A stretch of 8,545 bases of DNA from an uncultured Bacteriovorax sp. GTDB lineage: Bacteria > Bdellovibrionota > Bacteriovoracia > Bacteriovoracales > Bacteriovoracaceae. The stretch spans positions 1 to 8,545 of the forward strand of contig CAMLRB010000151.1 of assembly GCA_946482295.1 (NCBI GenBank), in the 5' to 3' direction. Position 1 is the stretch's first letter; every line of letters starts with the position of its first letter. The notes under the pieces are model-generated. The model searched no databases and was not told where the DNA came from. It saw nothing but the letters and a program-made list of their open reading frames with translations. The position numbers were made by a program, and so were the translations under genes. This document shows positions 1 to 6,062 of the stretch, piece after piece.

Positions 1-32
1 CATTCCTCCAGTGAATGAAATAATTAACGATG

Positions 33-102
33 TTGCACTGGCAACGCGAATCCAGCCAGCTGACTTTTCGGGACGCGAGGTAATTCAATAAGTGTGTTGG
101 GT
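33..102 (+). repeat. Edge repeat copy 1 (attC-like, GTTGGGT end)
   Basis: This element shares three blocks, in order, with the copy at 8184-8252: TTGCACTGGCAA (33-44), ACTTTTCGGGAC (63-74) and GTGTGTTG (92-99). The second gap is 17 bases in both copies and the first is 18 here against 17 there. Two hairpins are visible: CTGGC (39-43 region) with GCCAG (55-59 region), and CAGCTGACTT with AAGTGTGTTG (imperfect, 7 of 10 paired plus a G-T). The last box, GTTGGGT at 96-102, fits the integron core site GTTRRRY. Its would-be partner AGCCAGC (54-60) pairs with it at 5 of 7 positions plus a G-T, but is not canonical RYYYAAC. The repeat relationship is certain; the attC reading is inference. Confidence 0.6.
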
Positions 103-156
103 GGATTTTTTCGTTGCCGCGGAAACTTTCGATGAATGAAAAGGACACATTGGTTC

Positions 157-1260
157 CTAAAACTGTCCGTTACAAGTTGGTTTTGTGAAAGAAGTAGGGA
201 TTTGAGTGGGGCCAGAAGCATATAGATTGGATGTTGTCCTTGTTGCAGTAATGTAAGTGTTTTGAGCATATTCCACCACACCATACCCACAATGCGTGTC
301 TGTATCCAAAATAATGCCATTTTGCGCGCTAAAATTTGTAAGATCTGTTTCATTGGAAATAATTGGCGGAAGGTTTTGGTAAGCACTTTTCATTTCGCAG
401 TAAGAGAGAGTGACGTTATAACCTAAAATGTTGGACCCATCTGTGACTTTTGTAACAAACATTAAATCACGAAAAGTTGAAACACCAACATAAAGTTGAG
501 AAAGACTTCCAGCTGTCATGTATCCAGGTACGAATTGTCCGCCAATAGTTGTTCTACTGCCACCATTAAAAGTTCCTTGAACATAGAAACTATAATCTTT
601 TGCCAATCGATCGCCATTATAACAAGTTACAGATGATTTGATTTTGTTAACTTGGTCAAGAATTTGTGGATTAGCATTCAAAGAAGGGTTGGATTTGTAA
701 TAAGGCGTGGAAGGAGGAAGGACAGAACTTATTGCTGAATTTTTTTCCCCACAATCAACGTCGTCAACCAACACAATTGTCTTCTCAATTACAGAAGAAT
801 CGAGCGTTTTTCCGCTAATAAATTTAACAGACACACCATCTTGCTTTAGAGTAATGTACTTATTGGGAACGCCATCAAATTCGAAGACTTCAATTCCATT
901 CTCATCACAGGTATCTTCAGTTGTCGTTGTTTCGATTTTTCCATTCTCTAAAAACTTGTACGTACCTTTTGAGTTTTGATAAATAGCTTTTGCCCGATCA
1001 TTACCGGTATATTTATACGTGTGAGTTTCGAATTCAGTTTCGTTTTTAAAATCCAATTTCCAAATGACCAATCCTTCATCAGTTATAGTTTCGAGAAAAT
1101 AGCTATCATTAATAAATTTATTTGTAGCTGCAACGGGAGAGGATTCTTTCGAAATACCTGGTGCACCACCACCGCCACTTCCACAATGTTGAAAAAAGAA
1201 TAATAGAATTATGCAAAGCCCTGTCATGATTGAAGGTCTGATTTTCTTTTTTAAATTCAT
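157..1260 (-). CDS. Cys-containing putative lipoprotein, unknown function
   Basis: I do not recognise the family. The 367-residue product starts with a basic stretch (MNLKKK) and a hydrophobic segment (about residues 13-23), then a lipobox-like F-Q-H-C with Cys26 followed by GSGGGG, a flexible linker. This fits a lipoprotein anchored by signal peptidase II. His at -1 is unusual for Enterobacteria but tolerable in groups with relaxed lipoboxes. The mature part is polar and rich in Thr, Asn and Tyr. It carries six further cysteines (118, 170, 213, 288, 324, 363), possibly three disulfides, which suits a periplasmic or surface location. The ATG at 1258-1260 follows a GAGAA Shine-Dalgarno. The gene lies 20 bases after the stop of the 1281-1568 gene, so the two are probably one operon. 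Its end lies 54 bases from the edge repeat. Confidence 0.85.
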   Translation of the reverse strand: MNLKKKIRPSIMTGLCIILLFFFQHCGSGGGGAPGISKESSPVAATNKFINDSYFLETITDEGLVIWKLDFKNETEFETHTYKYTGNDRAKAIYQNSKGTYKFLENGKIETTTTEDTCDENGIEVFEFDGVPNKYITLKQDGVSVKFISGKTLDSSVIEKTIVLVDDVDCGEKNSAISSVLPPSTPYYKSNPSLNANPQILDQVNKIKSSVTCYNGDRLAKDYSFYVQGTFNGGSRTTIGGQFVPGYMTAGSLSQLYVGVSTFRDLMFVTKVTDGSNILGYNVTLSYCEMKSAYQNLPPIISNETDLTNFSAQNGIILDTDTHCGYGVVEYAQNTYITATRTTSNLYASGPTQIPTSFTKPTCNGQF

Positions 1261-1280
1261 AGAATTCTCTTAGTTTATAA

Positions 1281-1568
1281 TTACTCCTCATCGTCACTAA
1301 TTCCATCATTATCATCATCGTAATCATTTTGGTTTGAGATGCCATCCTTGTCTGAATCTCTAGTTGAAGGTGAGGCGTACCCGCCCTCAGAGGAGTATTC
1401 AAAAGAGCTTTTCGCTGAACCGTAATTATTAGTTTTGGTTGAATCGGGTGATGATCGAATATGAGGCTGAACATAGGTTCCATTGGATTTGTAATAACCT
1501 TTAACTTGAACTTGAGCTTGAGTAACAAATGATAGCGTTAACATTGCAAGAGCTACTATTCTTTTCAT
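1281..1568 (-). CDS. Small secreted protein with Asp-rich TSP3-like tail
   Basis: The product is 95 residues. I chose the ATG at 1566-1568 because AAGGAGA (1571-1577) sits at ideal spacing; a TTG at 1584-1586 would add six residues but has no such site. Residues 1-18 form a signal peptide (MKRIV..., hydrophobic core, T-Q-A cleavage site). Residues 23-37 (KGYYKSNGTYVQPH) resemble a short motif common at the mature N terminus of small secreted bacterial proteins. The C terminus (71-95) is an Asp-rich DxDxDG repeat pair with DDDNDG, as in thrombospondin type 3 calcium-binding repeats. I infer an exported, probably calcium-binding, protein of unknown role. It is the first gene of a minus-strand operon with the lipoprotein at 157-1260, which could be its partner. 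Confidence 0.85.
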   Translation of the reverse strand: MKRIVALAMLTLSFVTQAQVQVKGYYKSNGTYVQPHIRSSPDSTKTNNYGSAKSSFEYSSEGGYASPSTRDSDKDGISNQNDYDDDNDGISDDEE

Positions 1569-1589
1569 AAGTCTCCTTCGGTTCAAATG

Positions 1590-1617
1590 AGTATATATGC
1601 TATTTGGATTTCAACAA
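1590..1617 (-). promoter_or_regulatory. Putative promoter for the secreted protein operon
   Basis: On the minus strand, TTGTTG (1612-1617) and TATACT (1590-1595) are 16 bases apart, and the -10 box matches the sigma-70 consensus at 5 of 6 positions. Transcription would begin near 1583, just ahead of the AAGGAGA ribosome site at 1571-1577. The -35 box is weak (3 of 6). Predicted by eye only. Confidence 0.4.
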
Positions 1618-1660
1618 AAAACTTGCTAAACTTTGGTTCAACATACTGATTTTTGAAAAA

Positions 1661-1680
1661 GGTGGTTCGTTTAAACCACC
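1661..1680. promoter_or_regulatory. Perfect 7-bp stem-loop in divergent intergenic region
   Basis: GGTGGTT (1661-1667) and AACCACC (1674-1680) are perfect inverted repeats around a six-base loop. On the minus strand the stem is followed by TTTTTC, so it could be an intrinsic terminator. However, no minus-strand gene lies near enough upstream to need one. On the plus strand it precedes a possible -10 box TAAAAT (1685-1690), so it would cover the -35 and spacer of a promoter for the downstream genes, which is where an operator would lie. A second small palindrome, CCATT-AA-AATGG (1681-1692), adjoins it. Terminator and operator remain open. Confidence 0.45.
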
Positions 1681-1713
1681 CCATTAAAATGGCGCTTATT
1701 TAGCAGGAATTTT

Positions 1714-1743
1714 ATGTCAACTGATTGCACGAGCTTAAAGTGA
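1714..1743 (+). CDS. Nine-codon leader ORF coupled to the helicase gene
   Basis: ATG at 1714 has a good Shine-Dalgarno (AGGA at 1705-1708, five-base spacer). It encodes MSTDCTSLK and stops at TGA 1741-1743. The stop overlaps a GTG at 1740-1742 in the next frame as GTGA. That GTG begins the DUF2075 protein at the position expected for its family (M-I-V-Y-S). The arrangement suggests that ribosomes load at the leader and re-initiate on the helicase gene. The alternatives are an upstream frameshift that has cut off the helicase's own start, or chance. Confidence 0.4.
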   Translation: MSTDCTSLK

Positions 1744-3590
1744 TAGTTTATTCAGCATCAAAAGAAGTCTTTTGTAGTGATGTTCGAAATAATCTTATCG
1801 AAGATAAAATCAATGATCTCACACTGAAAAAGATTGGTAGAAGAACAGGCAAGAGTGAATACAACTCTTGGAAAAACTCAATGCAGTATATGCACAATAT
1901 ACTTCTCGATGATTCAATCCCTAGAGATTCATTTATAGCGATTGAATATCAATTACCAAGAAGTTCTGCTCGAGTGGATTTCATCATTACAGGTAAGAAT
2001 GAATCGAAAGTAGATACAGCTATAATTATTGAACTCAAGCAGTGGTCATCTGCAAAGATTACAGATAAGCAAGATGTTGTTCTAGTCGATTATGGAAAAA
2101 CAATTCTTGAATTAACTCATCCGTCTTACCAAGCTTGGTCCTATGCTTCTGTTCTTAGGGATTTTAATTCAGCAGTTCACAGTGGAAATATAGATGTCAT
2201 ACCTTGTGCATATTTACACAACTGTAAAGACAGTTCTGTCTTAAGCAATGAGTTTTATGAAACTTGTACTTCAAAAGCTCCAATTTTCTATCAGCATGAT
2301 GTGGATAAACTTTCAAATTTCATTAAGTCGCATGTTAAATACGGTGACAAAGATGATGTGCTTTATAAAATTGAAAATGGAAAAATACGTCCTTCGAAAA
2401 GCCTAGCTGATGAACTTTCATCAATGATGGAAGGTAATGAAGAATTTACTCTACTTGATGATCAAAAAGTTGCTTTTGAAACTGCTATCAATTTGGCCAA
2501 AGCAAGTAGCGCTAAGAATAAAAATGTAATGATTATTCAAGGTGGACCTGGGTCAGGTAAAAGTGTTCTTGCTATAAATTTGTTAGTTAAATTGACCAAT
2601 TTAGAGTTGGTGGCTCAGTATGTTTCAAAGAATGCAGCCCCTCGAGCCGTTTACGAACAAAAGCTTACTAAGCAAATGAATAAATCAAGAATTTCTAATC
2701 TTTTTAAAGGTTCAGGAAGTTTTGTTACGAGTGAAAAAAATACATTTGATGTTCTCATCGTTGATGAAGCTCATCGATTAAACGAGAAGTCAGGTCTCTA
2801 TGGTAATTTAGGCGAAAATCAGGTTAGAGAAATCATTCGTTCTGCGTTCTTCAGTATATTTTTCATAGATGAAGATCAAAGAGTAACTTTTAAGGATATT
2901 GGAACTATTGAGGAGATTCAAAAGTGGGCCAGTAAAGAAAAAGCAGCAGTTCATTCATATTCATTAAATTCTCAATTTCGTTGCAATGGTTCGGATGGAT
3001 ACATCTCATGGCTTGATCATCATCTCCAATTAAAACAAACGGCAACGACAGAAATTACGGAATTCAATTATGAGTTCAAAGTTTTTGAAGATCCAAAACA
3101 ATTACATGAAGCTATTGAATCAAAAAATATTAATAATAAATCTAGAATGGTTGCTGGTTACTGTTGGAAATGGCCTAGTCAAAAAAATCCTAAAGAATTT
3201 GACATTAAAATTGGAGAATATAAAGCACGTTGGAATTTGAAGACACAAGGGAGTTCTTGGATTATTCATCCAGAATCCGTCTCAGAGGTTGGTTGTATTC
3301 ATACCTGCCAAGGACTAGAACTAGAATATGTAGGAGTCATGATTGGACCCGATTTAGTGGTTCGAAATGGAAAAGTTTTAACCGACGCCTCACAAAGAGC
3401 ATCTAGCGATCAATCAATTAAAGGATTTAAAAGTTTTTTTAAAAAAGATCCAGAAAGTGCTACAAAAAAAGCTGATTTAATTATCAAAAATACCTATAGA
3501 ACACTCATGACAAGAGGAATGAAGGGTTGTTATATATATTGTACCGATCCTGAAACGCGCGACTATTTTAAGGCATTAATTAGGACATAA
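1740..3590 (+). CDS. DUF2075-type nuclease-helicase fusion (SF1-like)
   Basis: The 616-residue product joins an N-terminal PD-(D/E)XK-like nuclease region to a C-terminal helicase. In the first part, E69, the R-V-D motif with D80, and E98-L-K100 form the D...ExK pattern. The helicase part shows Walker A GGPGSGKS (268-275), Walker B LIVDEAH (339-345), FIDEDQR (375-381), LNSQFR (409-414), a CQGLE motif near 523-527 and a T-R-G motif near 590. This is the DUF2075/Schlafen-group-3-like architecture. It probably acts on DNA or RNA in the cytoplasm and is plausible as an anti-phage effector. I chose GTG 1740 because family members start with M-I-V-Y-S; a TTG at 1725 would add five residues but has no ribosome site. 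A leader ORF overlaps this start. A MazG-like gene follows after two bases. Function is inferred from family. Confidence 0.85.
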   Translation: MIVYSASKEVFCSDVRNNLIEDKINDLTLKKIGRRTGKSEYNSWKNSMQYMHNILLDDSIPRDSFIAIEYQLPRSSARVDFIITGKNESKVDTAIIIELKQWSSAKITDKQDVVLVDYGKTILELTHPSYQAWSYASVLRDFNSAVHSGNIDVIPCAYLHNCKDSSVLSNEFYETCTSKAPIFYQHDVDKLSNFIKSHVKYGDKDDVLYKIENGKIRPSKSLADELSSMMEGNEEFTLLDDQKVAFETAINLAKASSAKNKNVMIIQGGPGSGKSVLAINLLVKLTNLELVAQYVSKNAAPRAVYEQKLTKQMNKSRISNLFKGSGSFVTSEKNTFDVLIVDEAHRLNEKSGLYGNLGENQVREIIRSAFFSIFFIDEDQRVTFKDIGTIEEIQKWASKEKAAVHSYSLNSQFRCNGSDGYISWLDHHLQLKQTATTEITEFNYEFKVFEDPKQLHEAIESKNINNKSRMVAGYCWKWPSQKNPKEFDIKIGEYKARWNLKTQGSSWIIHPESVSEVGCIHTCQGLELEYVGVMIGPDLVVRNGKVLTDASQRASSDQSIKGFKSFFKKDPESATKKADLIIKNTYRTLMTRGMKGCYIYCTDPETRDYFKALIRT

Positions 3591-3592
3591 TA

Positions 3593-3952
3593 ATGAACAG
3601 TATTGACTTAGATAAGCTAACAAAATCAATTACTCAATTTTCTGAAGAAAGAGATTGGGATCAATTTCATTCTATCAAAAATCTCTCAATGGCATTGAGT
3701 GTAGAAACCTCAGAGCTTTTAGAAATTTTTCAATGGGTGACTGAATCGCAATCTAATGAAGTTAGAATCAATATGGAGCTTAAGAAGAAAGTCGAAGAAG
3801 AAGTCGCTGATATTTTTATCTATCTCTTACGAATCGTTCATAAGTCAAACATTGATCTTCAGCAAGCGGTAGAAAACAAAATGATTAAAAATGCAGAGAA
3901 GTATCCTATAGATAAGTCCAAGGGATCTTCTAAAAAATATAATGAGTTTTAA
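3593..3952 (+). CDS. MazG-like nucleotide pyrophosphohydrolase
   Basis: The 119-residue protein has the all-alpha NTP pyrophosphatase pattern: E38-x-x-E41 in L-S-V-E-T-S-E-L, then E70-x-x-D73 in E-E-V-A-D, acidic residues that bind magnesium and cleave (d)NTP to (d)NMP and pyrophosphate. The C-terminal N-A-E-K-Y-P motif (100-105) is also typical. The length fits single-domain MazG/dCTPase-like proteins. Its ribosome site (AGGAC, 3582-3586) lies in the last codons of the helicase gene and its ATG is two bases after that gene's stop, so the two are coupled. Alone it could be housekeeping; paired with a nuclease-helicase it may deplete or sense nucleotides during phage infection (inference). The stop TAA abuts the stop of the convergent gene at 3953 with no gap. 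Confidence 0.85.
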   Translation: MNSIDLDKLTKSITQFSEERDWDQFHSIKNLSMALSVETSELLEIFQWVTESQSNEVRINMELKKKVEEEVADIFIYLLRIVHKSNIDLQQAVENKMIKNAEKYPIDKSKGSSKKYNEF

Positions 3953-4186
3953 TCACTGCAAATTTATTTTCACAAATTCTAAATGATCAAAAAGAGGAGA
4001 AGTTCTTTCTTTGATTTCAATTGATTGAAACTTGTCATAAAGATTTAACATACTTTCGCGTGAAAATGGTATGTGGTTATCTTCAAGGTTTTTTAAAAAT
4101 TCTTCCTTAAGATCATCTACATTCCAGTCATGGAAATTTGCTAATATATCTGAAACAATTATTAAGTATCTTTCTGAAACGTGCAT
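3953..4186 (-). CDS. Small hypothetical protein, 77 aa
   Basis: I do not recognise this protein. It is soluble and charged, with predicted helices (LKEEFLKNLED near 26-36) and no signal peptide, membrane segment or clear DNA-binding motif. Support for it being real is a good minus-strand promoter at 4225-4253, giving a leader of about 32 bases, and a protein-like composition. Against it, no Shine-Dalgarno sits at normal spacing: the nearest AAGG is about 16 bases upstream of the ATG. The gene is convergent with the MazG-like gene, stop codons directly abutting (TAA 3950-3952, TCA 3953-3955), and no terminator separates them. Transcripts from the two would overlap, so one could dampen the other. 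Confidence 0.5.
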   Translation of the reverse strand: MHVSERYLIIVSDILANFHDWNVDDLKEEFLKNLEDNHIPFSRESMLNLYDKFQSIEIKERTSPLFDHLEFVKINLQ

Positions 4187-4222
4187 ATTTTTTCTAACTT
4201 TGCCTTGAACCTTTCTATAAGA

Positions 4223-4244
4223 AAATTTTAAATTATTAAAATTT
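4223..4244. repeat. Perfect 9-bp AT-only inverted repeat
   Basis: AAATTTTAA (4223-4231) and TTAAAATTT (4236-4244) are perfect inverted repeats with loop ATTA. The repeat overlaps the predicted promoter of the 77-aa gene and could be an operator for an AT-binding repressor. It may also be chance in such AT-rich sequence. Confidence 0.4.
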
Positions 4245-4253
4245 AAATATCAA
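4225..4253 (-). promoter_or_regulatory. Promoter for the 77-aa gene
   Basis: On the minus strand, TTGATA (4248-4253) and TAAAAT (4225-4230) each match the sigma-70 boxes at 5 of 6 positions and are exactly 17 bases apart. Transcription would begin near 4218. An AT-only inverted repeat covers the -10 box and most of the spacer. Confidence 0.5.
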
Positions 4254-4356
4254 ACATTGTAAGGAAATTAATCCTCATCTGAGAATTGTCAAAATTTGAA
4301 CGGATAAATTATTGCTGTACCAGAACCCCTCAGGCTTAATAATTTCTTGGAAAATG

Positions 4357-4487
4357 TTCCAGCTGACTTTTCGGGACTAAGAAACAGGGCCTAAAGATGA
4401 TTTATGAAGGAAAATCATTCCAAAAGACTTACTCAAGAAGAACAAAGACCAATATCAAAAATGATTGTTTTAAAATAGTAGTTAGGT
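4357..4487 (+). repeat. Edge repeat copy 2 (5' half intact, distant GTTAGGT)
   Basis: CCAGCTGACTTTTCGGGAC (4359-4377) is identical over 19 bases to copy 1 (56-74), and ACTTTTCGGGACTAAG (4366-4381) is identical over 16 bases to the copy at 8213-8228. The TTGCACTGGCAA part is missing. No GTGTGTTG follows at the usual distance, but GTTAGGTGGATT begins at 4481, close to GTTGGGTGGATT at 96 in copy 1, and GTTAGGT fits GTTRRRY. A perfect 7-bp hairpin, ATGATTT/AAATCAT (4397-4403, 4412-4418), lies between. Either this is a longer variant of the element (about 130 bases) or the GTTAGGT is coincidental. Confidence 0.5.
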
Positions 4488-4586
4488 GGATTGATCTTTA
4501 AACTTCCTTAAAAGTACATTGCAAATGTAGAACCTCGATATAAAGAATTTTCTAGTTTCTATTAAGAGTAATACCTCAAAAAAAAT

Positions 4587-4637
4587 ATTCTAACTGACTT
4601 CTCGGGACTACTTGCTCCCCGAATAAATATGTTGAAA
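4587..4637 (+). repeat. Edge repeat copy 3 (most attC-like)
   Basis: ACTGACTTCTCGGGAC (4593-4608) matches copy 1 at 14 of the last 16 positions of its core. The layout is attC-like: TTCTAAC (4588-4594, close to RYYYAAC), a spacer, TCGGGA, a short loop, TCCCCGA (complementary with one bulged C), a spacer, then GTTGAAA (4631-4637, one base off GTTRRRY). AAC pairs with GTT at the outer end. Both outer boxes deviate at one position, so the site may be diverged. It carries no TTGCACTGGCAA block. Confidence 0.5.
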
Positions 4638-4757
4638 CCTCGTTACTATATCGATGACAGCTTTTTATAACTCTTAAATTTGTGAATACATTTTAAACAA
4701 AATTTTACCTGACGGGACAGTAAACTCATTGCTGTTGAGCTTTCTGCTAAAGTATTT

Positions 4758-4766
4758 TGCTATAAA
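4758..4766 (+). promoter_or_regulatory. Extended -10 promoter for the membrane protein gene
   Basis: TGCTATAAA is an extended -10 element (TGn plus TATAAA), which can work with a poor -35. The best -35-like hexamer, TTGAGC (4735-4740), is 20 bases away, which is too long. Transcription would begin near 4773, about 40 bases before the ATG at 4814. Confidence 0.4.
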
Positions 4767-4813
4767 TTCCGAACAGATTTCATCTCTTTTGATTTACTTA
4801 GCAGAGGAACATT

Positions 4814-5527
4814 ATGACTGATCCAAGTGCTTCATTTAAAGATGATCAAAATTCTAACAAGGAAAGAGTCGGCTTCCTGTTTGGATTAGGCATTTTTCTT
4901 TTGCCTTATATCTTTGGTTGGTTCACGCTGAAAAATGGCTATTCATCTAGAGCAAGATTTTTTGCTTTCAGTTGGATGTTTTTTGTTATTGTTGCAAACT
5001 TAGGAACTAAAAATACTGATAACAATCATACATCTAGCTCGACTACAGCAGTTAGCACGCATGAAGATGCTTTGAGAACATATAGCAGTACTCAGCCACG
5101 ATGGAAAATAGGATATTACATTGACGAGTTCGGAAGGCGCGATGGTAAAAAATTTGTTTCAAGTGAAAATAAAATTTCAGGTTCATTCAGCAATAGTGCC
5201 ACTACAAACTCTGCATTAAATGTTGATGTACTCATCGATAAAAGTAAGATCGCAATTCTCCTGTATGAATACGCTCGAGAAACAGAAGTCACATATTACG
5301 GACATGAAGAAATTATCATAAAAGTTTTAGACCATGTTGGAAAAAAGCACATCCTTTATCCCGCGGAAAACTACAAAGGATTGGTGTTGGTAGGGAAATC
5401 CAGAAAAAAATTGATTGAATTGATGAAAGCTGGTGTGGTTGCATTTTACATTGAGAATGGAACTAGCTCTTATCGTTTTGATGTTCAAAAAATGGAAGGC
5501 CTGGACGAATCTGTGAAAAATCTTTGA
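4814..5527 (+). CDS. Two-helix inner membrane protein, unknown function
   Basis: The 237-residue protein has two membrane segments (about 18-38 and 47-64) joined by a short K-N-G-Y-S-S-R-A-R turn. This N-terminal hairpin occurs on many small bacterial membrane proteins. A Ser/Thr/Asn-rich linker (66-83) leads to a globular C-terminal domain (about 95-230) with Y-I-D-E-F-G (102-107) and G-S-F-S-N-S-A-T-T-N-S (123-133). I have an impression of this G-x-F-S-N-S-A pattern in other uncharacterised bacterial and phage proteins but cannot name the family. The GAGGAA ribosome site (4804-4809 region) is well placed for the ATG. It is 91 bases ahead of the PutAbiC-like gene on the same strand. A role as membrane sensor or exclusion factor is inference. 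Confidence 0.8.
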   Translation: MTDPSASFKDDQNSNKERVGFLFGLGIFLLPYIFGWFTLKNGYSSRARFFAFSWMFFVIVANLGTKNTDNNHTSSSTTAVSTHEDALRTYSSTQPRWKIGYYIDEFGRRDGKKFVSSENKISGSFSNSATTNSALNVDVLIDKSKIAILLYEYARETEVTYYGHEEIIIKVLDHVGKKHILYPAENYKGLVLVGKSRKKLIELMKAGVVAFYIENGTSSYRFDVQKMEGLDESVKNL

Positions 5528-5618
5528 GAGATGATATTTCTGAGCCACTATCGAAAATGTATTAATATTATTTTTCACCAATGTTAATATGTCTAATCGA
5601 ACTTAGTAAGGATTTGAG

Positions 5619-6020
5619 ATGGATAATGAAATTAAACCTAGTTTGCGCTTGTGGATAAAAATGGCAATTACTATTTTAATCACAATGCCTCTGTACTATT
5701 TTTTTTTAAAGTATAATTTTAACTCTCTGTCGGAAAGAGGACAGTTTGGTGATTCGTTTGGATTCATGAACACAATCTTTACTGGATTAGCTTTTTCTGG
5801 CGTTATTGTAACGATTTTGATGCAGAGACACGAACTTATCAAGCAACGCGAAGACCTTGAGAGAGGTCGACTGGAGGATAGAAAGCAAAGATTTGAGAAA
5901 TCAATTTTTATGTTAATAAATCTCCATTTAGACATTGTCGATAAACTAGAGCTTCTGTCTAAAAGGAAGAGAGATGTGTTTGATGTTTATAATGAAATAA
6001 TAAGATCCATTGCTAAGTAG
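5619..6020 (+). CDS. PutAbiC-like N-terminal half: membrane anchor and coiled coil
   Basis: As written, 133 residues are made. Membrane helix 1 is at about 11-31 and helix 2 at about 49-68. Between them, R-G-Q-F-G-D-S-F-G (40-48) and the following T-G-L-A-F-S-G are characteristic of this membrane module. A charged coiled coil (69-95) precedes the conserved stretch F-M-L-I-N-L-H-L-D-I-V (97-107). The ribosome site AAGGA (5608-5612) has six-base spacing to ATG. The module also occurs in free-standing small proteins, so the truncated product could insert in the membrane, but it lacks the soluble domain. Confidence 0.7.
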   Translation: MDNEIKPSLRLWIKMAITILITMPLYYFFLKYNFNSLSERGQFGDSFGFMNTIFTGLAFSGVIVTILMQRHELIKQREDLERGRLEDRKQRFEKSIFMLINLHLDIVDKLELLSKRKRDVFDVYNEIIRSIAK

Positions 6021-6062
6021 CAAGAAGCATTCTACACATTAAGGAAATTAACATCGACACAA

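Larger units (their letters stand above)
4187..4813. other. Gene-free stretch with worn repeat copies
   Basis: About 630 bases with no ORF I would defend on either strand. It holds the minus-strand promoter near 4240, repeat copies at 4357-4487 and 4587-4637, a doubtful third trace at 4708-4740 and a plus-strand promoter near 4758-4766. The copies lie 100-250 bases apart with nothing coding between them, as expected where short inserts have decayed or been lost. Confidence 0.6.

Noticed and set aside
1..13. Minus-strand ATG at the left edge preceded by GGAGGA, suggesting a gene leaving the window
   Set aside because: The purine run is only one or two bases from the ATG, too close to be a ribosome site, and no coding sequence is visible.
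113..126. Near-perfect palindrome around CCGCGG as terminator of the lipoprotein gene
   Set aside because: It has no loop, one mismatch pair, and no T-run on the minus strand after it.
24..386. Open frame of 120 codons on the minus strand
   Set aside because: It runs through the edge repeat and overlaps the 3' part of the lipoprotein gene in another frame; composition is not protein-like and there is no ribosome site.
1118..1528. Minus-strand frame of 136 codons spanning the gap between the two exported-protein genes
   Set aside because: It overlaps both better-supported genes and lacks a signal or domain; the two in other frames have signal peptides and ribosome sites.
1731..1743. Programmed -1 frameshift at CTTAAAG joining the leader to the helicase
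   Set aside because: The heptamer is not a good X-XXY-YYZ slip site, and the helicase family starts at the GTG, so coupling is simpler.
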